Source: Planctomycetia bacterium (lineage in GTDB: Bacteria > Planctomycetota > Planctomycetia > Gemmatales > Gemmataceae). From it: a DNA stretch of 42,703 bases. The notes beneath the pieces were generated by a model that was given only the letters and a program-made list of their open reading frames with translations, ran no database searches and was not told where the DNA came from. This document shows positions 15,422 through 22,874 of this stretch, piece after piece (positions within the stretch are counted from its first letter, which is position 1; each line of letters begins with the position of its first letter). The position numbers and the translations under genes were made by a program. The stretch lies in NCBI GenBank assembly GCA_005799265.1, contig SYHD01000278.1, forward strand, positions 1-42,703. Reading direction: 5' to 3'.

Positions 15422-16765
15422 ATGCAGACCGCGGACACGCCGACGCCACCCACCGAAGCAGGCCAGCGCTCCAATCGCTCGGCCCTGCTGATCGTCTTTC
15501 TTGTTGTCTTCATCGACCTGCTTGGCTTCGGCATCATCCTGCCGCTGTTGCCCCGGATTGCGAAAGCCTACCTGACGCACATCATCGCCGCCACGGAACC
15601 GAAGACGATCGGCGCCGTGGTGGGCCTGCTGATGTCGTCGTTTTCGCTGATGCAGTTTTTGTTCGCGCCCGCCTGGGGCCGGCTCTCCGACCGCATCGGC
15701 CGGCGGCCCGTTCTGCTCGTGGGGCTCTGTGGATCGGTCGTTTTCTACGCCCTGTTCGGCTACGCGGCGTCGGTGCAGCCGACCGACTATGACAGTGCTT
15801 TGCTGGCGATCGCGTTGTTCTTCGTCGCGCGCATCGGGGCAGGCATCAGCGGCGCGACCATCTCGACGGCCCAGGCCGTCATCGCCGATTCCACGCCTCC
15901 CGACAAACGCAAGCACGGTATGGCCCTCATCGGCGCCGCGTTCGGCATTGGCTTCACTTTCGGTCCGCTCATCGGCTTCGGCTGCGTTTGGCTCAGCGAG
16001 GAATATTCGTCCATTGGGCTAGGCAGCATCGGTTACACCGCGTCTGGCCTGTCGTTGGTTGCACTGCTTCTGGGCGTGCGCCTCTTGCCGGAAACACGTG
16101 TGCCAGGGGCCGATTCAGTCGTGCGGCGGAATCTGCTCGACATTTCGGGGCTGCGCTTCGCGCTCGCCAATCCCGCGCTTGGGCCGGTCATCCTGATATT
16201 CTTTCTCGCGAGCCTTGGCTTCGGCGCGTTCGAGGTGACGTTATCTATTTTCCTGCAAGACACGTTTGGCTTCAACGAACGCTATAGCTTCCTGTTCTTC
16301 GCCTACGTGGGCTTCGTGTTGATGTTGACGCAAGGGTTTCTGTATCGCCGCTTGGCTTCGCGCGTCAGCGAAGTTACTTTCATCGGCATCGGGGTATTCT
16401 TCATGGCGATCGGTGTCGCGATGCAAGGCGCAATCAGCTTCGTTGTTGCAGAAGGCTATTACCGCTCGGATTCGTTGCAGGTTTATCTTTTCATCGCCTT
16501 GACAGCGGCCGTCGTCGGCTTTGCGTTCTTGACGCCGTCGGCGCAGGCGCTCGTGTCACGACGGACGCCGAGCGATCGCCAGGGGGAAATCCTCGGCGTC
16601 AATCAATCGGCGTCGGCGCTGGCGCGCATCCTCGGCCCGATGTTCGGTCTGATCCTCTATCAAGCCGAGCGAACGCACATTCTGCCTTACATTGCGGGGG
16701 CGGTTTTGTTAGTATTGATGCTGCCGTTGTTGCCGTGGGTTCGGCGCACGGGCACAAATGAGTGA
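15422..16765 (+). CDS. Major facilitator superfamily transporter (TetA-like, DHA1 type)
   Basis: A 447-residue inner-membrane protein with about twelve hydrophobic segments. The MFS loop 2-3 signature GRLSDRIGRRPVLLVG is at about 80-95, and the first segment has FIDLLGFGIILPLLP, typical of the TetA/DHA1 drug:proton antiporters. The region APAWGRLSDR and the segment ARIGAGISGATISTAQA also match that subfamily. Planctomycete copies have a longer periplasmic stretch around the first loop (AKAYLTHIIAATEPKTIG). The substrate cannot be inferred and resistance function is not implied. The start ATG follows a loose GGAAGGAAG site. Confidence 0.9.
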   Translation: MQTADTPTPPTEAGQRSNRSALLIVFLVVFIDLLGFGIILPLLPRIAKAYLTHIIAATEPKTIGAVVGLLMSSFSLMQFLFAPAWGRLSDRIGRRPVLLVGLCGSVVFYALFGYAASVQPTDYDSALLAIALFFVARIGAGISGATISTAQAVIADSTPPDKRKHGMALIGAAFGIGFTFGPLIGFGCVWLSEEYSSIGLGSIGYTASGLSLVALLLGVRLLPETRVPGADSVVRRNLLDISGLRFALANPALGPVILIFFLASLGFGAFEVTLSIFLQDTFGFNERYSFLFFAYVGFVLMLTQGFLYRRLASRVSEVTFIGIGVFFMAIGVAMQGAISFVVAEGYYRSDSLQVYLFIALTAAVVGFAFLTPSAQALVSRRTPSDRQGEILGVNQSASALARILGPMFGLILYQAERTHILPYIAGAVLLVLMLPLLPWVRRTGTNE

Positions 16766-16833
16766 GCGTTCGTGTAATTCATTCCGAGCGCTAAGCCGCA
16801 AGCGGCAGATGGCAACGCGAAAGGACTCGCAGC

Positions 16834-17904
16834 ATGTCGGTTCGTGTGATTGATCTGAACAAAACGCCCGAGCGCATCGCCATCATCAAGCCGAGCGCAT
16901 TGGGGGATATCGCCCATAGCCTGCCCGTCTTGACCGCGCTGCGTGGCCGTTTCCCGGACGCACACATCTCCTGGATAGTCAATCACGGCTACGCGGCGAT
17001 TCTCGAGAAGCATCCGCATTTGGACGAACTGGTTGCCTTCGATCGCGGCGCGGTGCGTAAGAGTTGGCTGGGCGCTGGCTTTGAATTCGCACGCTTCCTC
17101 AACCGCCTGGGCAAGTCTCGCTTCGACATGGCCATCGATCTGCAAGGCCTGTTTCGCACGGGTCTGATGACCATGGCGACACGTGCGTCGGTTCGCATCG
17201 GCCTGGCGTCGGCGCGCGAAGGGGCTGGCTTCTGCTACACGCACCGGGTCGACGATCGCTCTGATGTCACCCTTGCCGTCGATCGCTATTGGCGCGTCAT
17301 CGAAGCCTTGGGGAACGCGCCGGCGACCAAGACCTTCCTCGTCCCCGTCCAGCCCGAGGCGCGCACCTGGGCACAATCTCTCTTGTGCCAATATCCGCGA
17401 CCATGGCTGGCGGTCGGCGTCGGTTCGCGCTGGCTGACGAAACGCTGGCCGCCCGAACATTTCGCAGCGCTCGTGCGGCGGGCGCAAGCGACATTCGGCG
17501 GCACGGCGCTTTTCGTGGGCGCGCCGGAGGAGGCCGAGCTTGCCCAGGTCGCCGCTTCACTTCTAACCGGACCGATGGTGCAGCTCACCGGCAAGACGAC
17601 ATTGCCGCAACTGGTCGCGCTCTTGAGCGAAGGCGACGTGATGATCGCGAATGACACGGGGCCGCTGCATTTGGCGGTTGCTCTAGGTCGTCCTGTCGTC
17701 GCGCCGTATACTTGCACTTTGGTCGAACGCACTGGGCCTTATGGACAGACGGACCGGGCGGTCGAAACGTCAATTTGGTGCCGCGGCAGTTATCTGAAGA
17801 CATGCCCACGCATGGAGTGCATGGCGGAGCTGACGCCGGAGCGCCTGTGGGCCCCTCTGGAAATGATCCTGCGCCAATGGCAGCAAAACCCGCACGCCGC
17901 CTGA
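16834..17904 (+). CDS. Glycosyltransferase family 9 (heptosyltransferase-like)
   Basis: A 356-residue GT-B enzyme. The N-terminal IIKPSALGDIAHSLPVL and the C-terminal nucleotide-sugar site IANDTGPLHLAVALGRPVVAPY (about 271-292) are the two signatures of GT9, the ADP-heptose:LPS heptosyltransferase family. The middle has IDLQGLFRTGLM and VGVGSRWLTKRWP, also conserved. The enzyme would act at the cytoplasmic face of the inner membrane on a lipid-linked saccharide, in keeping with an LPS-type outer membrane. Its last 28 bases overlap the start of maf, which suggests translational coupling. The acceptor and donor are inferred from the family only. Confidence 0.92.
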   Translation: MSVRVIDLNKTPERIAIIKPSALGDIAHSLPVLTALRGRFPDAHISWIVNHGYAAILEKHPHLDELVAFDRGAVRKSWLGAGFEFARFLNRLGKSRFDMAIDLQGLFRTGLMTMATRASVRIGLASAREGAGFCYTHRVDDRSDVTLAVDRYWRVIEALGNAPATKTFLVPVQPEARTWAQSLLCQYPRPWLAVGVGSRWLTKRWPPEHFAALVRRAQATFGGTALFVGAPEEAELAQVAASLLTGPMVQLTGKTTLPQLVALLSEGDVMIANDTGPLHLAVALGRPVVAPYTCTLVERTGPYGQTDRAVETSIWCRGSYLKTCPRMECMAELTPERLWAPLEMILRQWQQNPHAA

Positions 17905-18458
17905 TTCTCGCCAGCAGCTCGCCTGATCGTCGCGCCTTGCTTGAACAGGCAGGCTACGCGCCCGAAGTGATCCCCTCGCACATCGACGAGCCGACCGGCC
18001 AGGGCTTCACCGACCCACGCCATTACGTATTGACGGTCTCGTGGCTCAAGGCCGCCGCCGTGGCCCCGAAGATCGACGCCGGTCTCGTTCTCGCCGCGGA
18101 TACCGTCGGCTGGCTGGACGGGCAAGTCATCGGCAAGCCCACGGATGTCGATGACGCGCGGCGGATCATCCTGGCGCTGTCGGGCCGTGAGCACGAGTTG
18201 TGGACTGGCGTCGTCCTTTGGCGCCGGCCCGACAACGTGCAGATGGTCTGGCAAGAGTGCACGCGGCTCTTTTCGCGCACCCTCAGCAAGGACGAACTCG
18301 ACGCCTATTTGGCGACCGACGCCTGGGTCGGCCGCTCCGGTGCGTATGCGATTCAGGAGGAGAACGATCCGTTTCTGCGCATCAGCGAAGGCAGTTTGAC
18401 AAACGTGATTGGCTTGCCCATGGAGAGTTTGCAACGCCATTTACAATCGTTTGCGTAG
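17877..18458 (+). CDS. maf: Maf-family nucleotide pyrophosphatase
   Basis: A 193-residue protein with the full Maf pattern: LILASSSPDRRALLEQAGY near the N-terminus, AADTVGWLDGQVIGKPTDVDDARRIILALSG in the middle, LWTGVVL, and GRSGAYAIQE near the end. Maf proteins hydrolyse non-canonical or canonical nucleoside triphosphates to monophosphates and influence septum formation. Substrate subclass is not assigned. The ATG at 17877 lies inside the end of the GT9 gene; the open frame further upstream only shadows that gene. Its last 77 bases overlap, tail to tail, the end of the hydrolase gene on the other strand. Confidence 0.92.
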   Translation: MAAKPARRLILASSSPDRRALLEQAGYAPEVIPSHIDEPTGQGFTDPRHYVLTVSWLKAAAVAPKIDAGLVLAADTVGWLDGQVIGKPTDVDDARRIILALSGREHELWTGVVLWRRPDNVQMVWQECTRLFSRTLSKDELDAYLATDAWVGRSGAYAIQEENDPFLRISEGSLTNVIGLPMESLQRHLQSFA

Positions 18459-19734
18459 TACGGGAGGAAGGGAAACGCCCCGTTTTTTCGGAGAACGGTT
18501 TCTTGACCGGCGGCGCCGGATCTAAACGATCCTTCAACCACCATTCAAAGAACCGGTAAACTTGCTCGTTGTCTTTCTCCGACGGACCGTGTTCCTTACG
18601 GTTGGTCATGGCCACGCGATTCTCGTGGCCGAGCAAGTGATTGACGGCGATGGCGTGGTTGAGTGCCGGCCAGCGTTCGGGCATGTCGGCGGTGCCGCCC
18701 GATACCAGGAATGGACGCGGCGCCATCAGCGCGTGCAGCTCGACCAGATCGTGGCCGGCCTCGACGAGTTTCTTGTACGCTCCGGTGCGCGCCTGGCCCT
18801 CGCTCGGCAGCTTGCGAAACGGGCCGGGGTTCTTCGGATCGGCAATTTCGCCCAGCTCGAAGCCGAGATACCACACATCCCAGTAATTCACGCTGCCGCC
18901 GGGGTTTTCCTTGCGCCGGTTGCGTTCATCGAAGACGATGCCGGGATCGGACCAGACGGCACAGGCAAAGCGCTCGTATAGACAGGAAGCGAGCAGGGCC
19001 CACTTACCGCCGTAGGAATGGCCGACGATGCCGATGCGCGCGGCGATCACGTCGGCGCGTCGGGCGAGAAAAGCGTGCGCGTTGGCCGCCAAATAGGCGA
19101 GCGCGGAGAGCGGTTGCACGCGGACGGCTTTGCCTGCGGGGCCGAGATACGAAGTCCCCTTGGCTTTATTGGAATCGTCCAGGTTCACCCCCGCGCTCGG
19201 CCTACCGAGGGACAGGACGATGAAGCCGCGCTTGGCGAGATGCCAGCCGTAGTCGCGGTTCTTGGTGCCAAGGCCGACTCCGGTCTGCGCATCATAGTAG
19301 ACGACCACGACGGCGGGGAAGGGGCCCTTGCCGTCGGGCACCAACAAAAACGCGTCCACCATCTCGCCCCCCAGGCCGATGCCCAGTCGAAGCTGCTGCT
19401 GCGTGACGTTCTCGCGGCGAGTCGTCTTGACGGTCTCCACCTGAGGGTTTTCGATAAGGGCAGGCCAGGGTCCCATCGCCTTGTGCCAGGTATCGAGAAT
19501 CTCGGCGCGGCGGCGCGGCCAATCCTGCGCAGTCTTGACCGGCGACCCATCGGCAAACTTGAGAGGCGAACGAAACGAGCCGAGGTCGTTACGATACTTC
19601 TCGGGCGGCCGAAAAAACTCTGCCAGCTCCGCCGGCGCTGGAGGCCCCGGCTTCTGGGCGAGAGCGCTCGGTGAGCCGTCACCCTTCGCCAACAGGATTA
19701 TCGCCAGCAAGGTTGCGATGGACATCGGACGCAT
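18382..19734 (-). CDS. Exported alpha/beta hydrolase (acetyl-xylan-esterase/dienelactone-hydrolase-like)
   Basis: A 450-residue protein with a signal peptide (about residues 1-27) and an alpha/beta hydrolase domain. The nucleophile elbow is GIVGHSYGGKW (GHSYG), preceded by GRPSAGVNL and VVVVYYDAQTGVG. The acid is probably in FLVSGGTADMPERW and the histidine in TNRKEHGPS. Length and pattern resemble the abhydrolase_7/acetyl-xylan esterase proteins common in planctomycetes, which de-esterify polysaccharides; the substrate is inferred. The last 26 or so residues are encoded opposite the end of maf and do not look like hydrolase sequence, so the natural domain ends near WWLKDRLDP. It lies 27 bp after the DUF3500 gene in the same operon. 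Confidence 0.88.
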   Translation of the reverse strand: MRPMSIATLLAIILLAKGDGSPSALAQKPGPPAPAELAEFFRPPEKYRNDLGSFRSPLKFADGSPVKTAQDWPRRRAEILDTWHKAMGPWPALIENPQVETVKTTRRENVTQQQLRLGIGLGGEMVDAFLLVPDGKGPFPAVVVVYYDAQTGVGLGTKNRDYGWHLAKRGFIVLSLGRPSAGVNLDDSNKAKGTSYLGPAGKAVRVQPLSALAYLAANAHAFLARRADVIAARIGIVGHSYGGKWALLASCLYERFACAVWSDPGIVFDERNRRKENPGGSVNYWDVWYLGFELGEIADPKNPGPFRKLPSEGQARTGAYKKLVEAGHDLVELHALMAPRPFLVSGGTADMPERWPALNHAIAVNHLLGHENRVAMTNRKEHGPSEKDNEQVYRFFEWWLKDRLDPAPPVKKPFSEKTGRFPSSRTTQTIVNGVANSPWASQSRLSNCLR

Positions 19735-19761
19735 GATCTTCTCCCACGAAAGTGCCACCGA

Positions 19762-20868
19762 TCAGCCAAAATGTGACGTGACTGGAGTCTTGGGATCCTC
19801 GGCAACGTGGATCCACACGTGCACGTGCGGGAAGCCCCGGAAGTACCAAACGAACGCCGGGCCCTCTATACGCCAGTTGTCCCATTCGCCGTCTTTGCCG
19901 ATATCGTGTTCCTGATAGAAGGCCAGGCTGCATGCTTCCAGTCCTCCCTGACGCCGCAAGCAATGGCGAACTTGCTCCTGGTATTCACGTCGATAGGGTT
20001 CGAGCATGCCGTTGAGCACTTGTTCGACGGCGGCTTTTTGCTCACGCGTCATGTCACGGATCGACAGCCCTGGAAAGGTTCCCTTCGCTCCTTTGAAGCG
20101 AACATCCGGCTCCAAAGGCTGCGGCAGCACCGTGTCGGGAAGTATGTTACGGCGGTCGATACGGCCATCGACAAGATAAAACGGCATGCCCTTGACAATC
20201 AGCGCCTGCCGGCGGCGTTTCTCGTCGAGCGCTTGATAGACCTTGTTGGCGAGCACCGCCTGATTCCAGAAGATGTTGTCGGGATGGCCGACTTTTTCGT
20301 TGAACCCGGTAGGCTGGTGTCCGTGCGATAAGGCACCATGAAAGGCAACGGCCGGCTGACGTTCACAGGTTGCCCTCAACGTGAGATGAAAACCCGTGAT
20401 GACGCACTGGCAGGGGCCTTTCTCCGGGGTGCCGAAGATGGCGATCTTCTGATTGCCCCAGGCGCGGCCTGTGTCGTCGCGTGCCTGGCGTTTGATGCGT
20501 TCCGGCCAGCCCTGACTGAGGACGCTCGCCAGGATGTCGTCGATCAGTCGCTGCTGCGGCTTGGTAAAGCTGGAAATTGCCGCCTTGCTGATGTCCCAGT
20601 TGTTGGTCACATGGAGACGCAAGGGCAGCTTGGTGAAGCCGACGTGATCCCATGAGAAGCACATGGTGCTGTGCTGTTCCTTGGTGAGCGAGGCATAGAG
20701 GGCGCGAATCGGCGCCGCCGACGGAGATTCCTGTTTCGCCGGCTCTTGCACACTGGCATTCGCCGCGCAACCGGCGCTCGTCAGGGACGCGGCAACCGCG
20801 CTACCGGCGGCACACTCAAGAAAGCGCCGACGTGTTGACTGTGACGTGTTTTGCATCGGAAGGTCCAT
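19762..20868 (-). CDS. DUF3500 domain protein with Tat-like signal
   Basis: A 368-residue protein of the DUF3500 family, function unknown. The N-terminus STRRRFLECAAGSAVAASLTSAGCAA carries a twin-arginine motif followed by an LTSAGC sequence that could be a lipobox, so it may be a membrane-anchored lipoprotein. Family landmarks include the ILASVLSQGWPERI helix, the GFHLTL and HGALSHGHQPTG strands and the C-terminal WRIEGPAFVWYFRGFPHVHVWI. Either ATG at 20868 or ATG at 20856 could be the start; neither has a clear ribosome-binding site. The downstream hydrolase gene follows with a 27-bp gap. Many DUF3500 proteins occur next to exported hydrolases, as here. Confidence 0.85.
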   Translation of the reverse strand: MDLPMQNTSQSTRRRFLECAAGSAVAASLTSAGCAANASVQEPAKQESPSAAPIRALYASLTKEQHSTMCFSWDHVGFTKLPLRLHVTNNWDISKAAISSFTKPQQRLIDDILASVLSQGWPERIKRQARDDTGRAWGNQKIAIFGTPEKGPCQCVITGFHLTLRATCERQPAVAFHGALSHGHQPTGFNEKVGHPDNIFWNQAVLANKVYQALDEKRRRQALIVKGMPFYLVDGRIDRRNILPDTVLPQPLEPDVRFKGAKGTFPGLSIRDMTREQKAAVEQVLNGMLEPYRREYQEQVRHCLRRQGGLEACSLAFYQEHDIGKDGEWDNWRIEGPAFVWYFRGFPHVHVWIHVAEDPKTPVTSHFG

Positions 20869-20945
20869 CCATTTGGTTTGTGGCTACGACTGAGCGTGAG
20901 GTCACCCATACCGGCAAACCAACAGGCATGGACTGGACCAAGACT

Positions 20946-21899
20946 TCAGTCCTGCCGTGGTGGCGGAGTGGCGCCGGTTTGCGTGGCGATCAATTGATAG
21001 TGCTCGATCCGGCGATGCTTGGCGAAGTTGAACAATCGTTCTTTGTACGGCTTCACCAGATCGAGATCGCAACGATAGATGACCAGTTCGTCGCAAAGCG
21101 TGGAACTGCGCGCCACGATTTCACCCGACGGTGCGATGATCGCGGTCTGGCCGATCTGGCTGACTCCTTCCTCGACGCCGGCCTTGGCGACACCCACCAC
21201 CCAGCAGCCATTTTGATACGCGCCTGCCTGCATGCTGAGTAAATGATGAAAATCGCACAAATGGTCAACCTCGGACTGATCGGGAATATGGTCCGGCGTG
21301 TTGTACCCCAGAAGGACGACCTCGGCCCCTTGAAGCGCCAACACGCGATAGGTCTCGACCCAACGGCGATCGTTGCAGATGCACATCCCGACCACGCCGC
21401 CGAAAGCGTGCCATGACCGGAAGCCGAGATTGCCCACCTCAAAGTAGCGCTTCTCCAGATTTTGAAACGGATGGTGCGGATGGCGGTCGGCGTAGCCGGG
21501 CAAGTGTATCTTGCGATACTTGCCGATGATTCGGCCATCGGCGCCGACGAGCACGCTGGTGTTGTAGCGGTGCTTCACGCCCGCCTCGACAGCAAGCTCG
21601 GCGTAACCAAGATAGAAGCCGATGTTCAGGCGGCGAGCTTCGTCGAAAAGCACTTGTGTGGTTGCGCTGGGCATCGCGAGTTCGAACCAGGCGTCGAGCT
21701 CCGCTTCGTCTTCGATCCACCAGTGAGGGAAGAATGCGGTGAGCGCGCATTCGGTGAAGACGATGAGATCGCAGCCGCGGGCGCGTGACTCGCGCATCTG
21801 ATCCACGAGCCGAGCAACAACCTCACTCCTTGAGGTTTGGCGCGAAATGGGGCCGCTTTGGGCGGCGGCAATGGAAAGAAAGCGCGGCATGGGTGTCAT
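20946..21899 (-). CDS. Carbon-nitrogen hydrolase, N-carbamoyl-D-amino-acid hydrolase-like
   Basis: A 317-residue nitrilase-superfamily enzyme with the Glu-Lys-Cys triad visible: E50 in IVFTECALT, K130 in GKYRKIHLPG and C175 in CICNDRRWVE. The CNDRRW motif, together with the long HHPFQNLEKRYFEVGNLGF insertion, is characteristic of D-carbamoylase, which hydrolyses N-carbamoyl-D-amino acids to D-amino acid, carbon dioxide and ammonia. Related beta-ureidopropionase-like activities cannot be excluded. No signal peptide is present, so it is cytoplasmic. The ATG at 21899 is used; ATG 21890 is possible. It lies 72 bp downstream of the PPOX flavoprotein gene and 77 bp before the DUF3500 gene, all on the minus strand. 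Confidence 0.9.
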   Translation of the reverse strand: MTPMPRFLSIAAAQSGPISRQTSRSEVVARLVDQMRESRARGCDLIVFTECALTAFFPHWWIEDEAELDAWFELAMPSATTQVLFDEARRLNIGFYLGYAELAVEAGVKHRYNTSVLVGADGRIIGKYRKIHLPGYADRHPHHPFQNLEKRYFEVGNLGFRSWHAFGGVVGMCICNDRRWVETYRVLALQGAEVVLLGYNTPDHIPDQSEVDHLCDFHHLLSMQAGAYQNGCWVVGVAKAGVEEGVSQIGQTAIIAPSGEIVARSSTLCDELVIYRCDLDLVKPYKERLFNFAKHRRIEHYQLIATQTGATPPPRQD

Positions 21900-21972
21900 G
21901 TCCTATGTCGAGAGGCGACGGCTCAGCTTGTGGTGAAGGCGGTGCGTCCGTGTTCACGCAGCGCTGTCGCTG

Positions 21973-22608
21973 TCAATACAGGTTGTTCTTGTAGGCATCG
22001 TCTAGCAGCGTCTGCATCTTGGCGACATCGTATTCCGGCAATTGCACATGATCGACGAACATCTCGGCCGCGCAGGACAGGCTCTGCAAGTCCGGCGCTG
22101 CGTGAGGCTCCCACAGCTTCGAGCGCAACAGGGCCTTGGCACATTGTAGGAAGCACTCTTGAACCTCAACAGCGACGGCGAGCAACGGCCGTTTTCCTTG
22201 CACGGCGAGCGGCGTCAACCAGGCCTCCTCGCGAATGATCATCGCACGGCCATTGACGCGCAACGTCTCGCCGAAGCCCGGAACCAGGAATAACAAACCG
22301 ATGGCGCCGGTCTCGATAATGTTGCGGAAGCTATCGACACGCTTGTTGCCTCTCCGATCGGGAATAAGCAGCGTCCGTTCATCGACGACCTGAACGAATC
22401 CCGGAGCGTCGCCGCGCGGCGACGCGTCGCACCGGCCGTCGGCTGCGCGCGTGCTGATGACCACGAACGGCGAACACGCGATGAATCGCCGCATGTGCGC
22501 GTCGAGAGACGGCAACTCTTTCTTGACCGCGAGGGCCGACGGCGTGCCGACGATGCTCACAAGTTCTTCGACCGAGCGGACATGCCCGGCAAAACGATCG
22601 AGAGACAC
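21973..22608 (-). CDS. FMN-dependent PPOX-type flavoprotein (MSMEG_1061 family)
   Basis: A 211-residue split-barrel flavoprotein of the pyridoxamine 5'-phosphate oxidase superfamily. The MSMEG_1061-type landmarks are all visible: SPFVVISTRAADGRCDASPRGD (about 45-66), GFVQVVDERTLLIPDRRGNKRVDSFRNI, GLLFLVPGFGETLRVNGRAMI and a C-terminal CAKALLRSKLW. Members bind FMN or F420 and act in redox reactions of unknown substrate. The GTG at 22608 is chosen because GGAGA lies six bases before it. The frame stays open upstream, but that part is translated palindromic repeat (22677-22797) and should not be included. Its product is cytoplasmic. Confidence 0.88.
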   Translation of the reverse strand: MSLDRFAGHVRSVEELVSIVGTPSALAVKKELPSLDAHMRRFIACSPFVVISTRAADGRCDASPRGDAPGFVQVVDERTLLIPDRRGNKRVDSFRNIIETGAIGLLFLVPGFGETLRVNGRAMIIREEAWLTPLAVQGKRPLLAVAVEVQECFLQCAKALLRSKLWEPHAAPDLQSLSCAAEMFVDHVQLPEYDVAKMQTLLDDAYKNNLY

Positions 22609-22676
22609 GAGATTTCTCCATGCGGATGCAGTGCAAACTTGGACGCGTGGACTATAAAAATCGTAGGCGTTCACCT

Positions 22677-22797
22677 CCCCTCTCCCCCTGTACTCTGGGG
22701 GAGAGGGGCCGGGGGTGAGGGGGATGAGCATGCAGTTGCGCGACGCTTTAACCCCTCACCCCCGGCTCCTCTCCCCTGAGTACAGGTGAGAGAGGGG
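22677..22797. repeat. REPIN-like composite, second copy
   Basis: Homologous to the composite at 8710-8828: left hairpin 22677-22690 / 22695-22708 (one mismatch, CTGGGGG for CAGGGGG), then CCGGGGGTGAGGGGG, a spacer GCAGTTGCGCGACGC that is nearly identical to the spacer at 8768, then the inverted half (22752-22797). It lies between the divergent starts of the PPOX gene (22608) and the fusion gene (22875), where it also extends an open frame upstream of the former. Confidence 0.88.
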
Positions 22798-22874
22798 AAA
22801 GGCAATAAAAATCATACATTGCTGGCGAGTGTGGAACCAACAAATCCGTCGCCATCCATCTTAGGGAGACGCGC

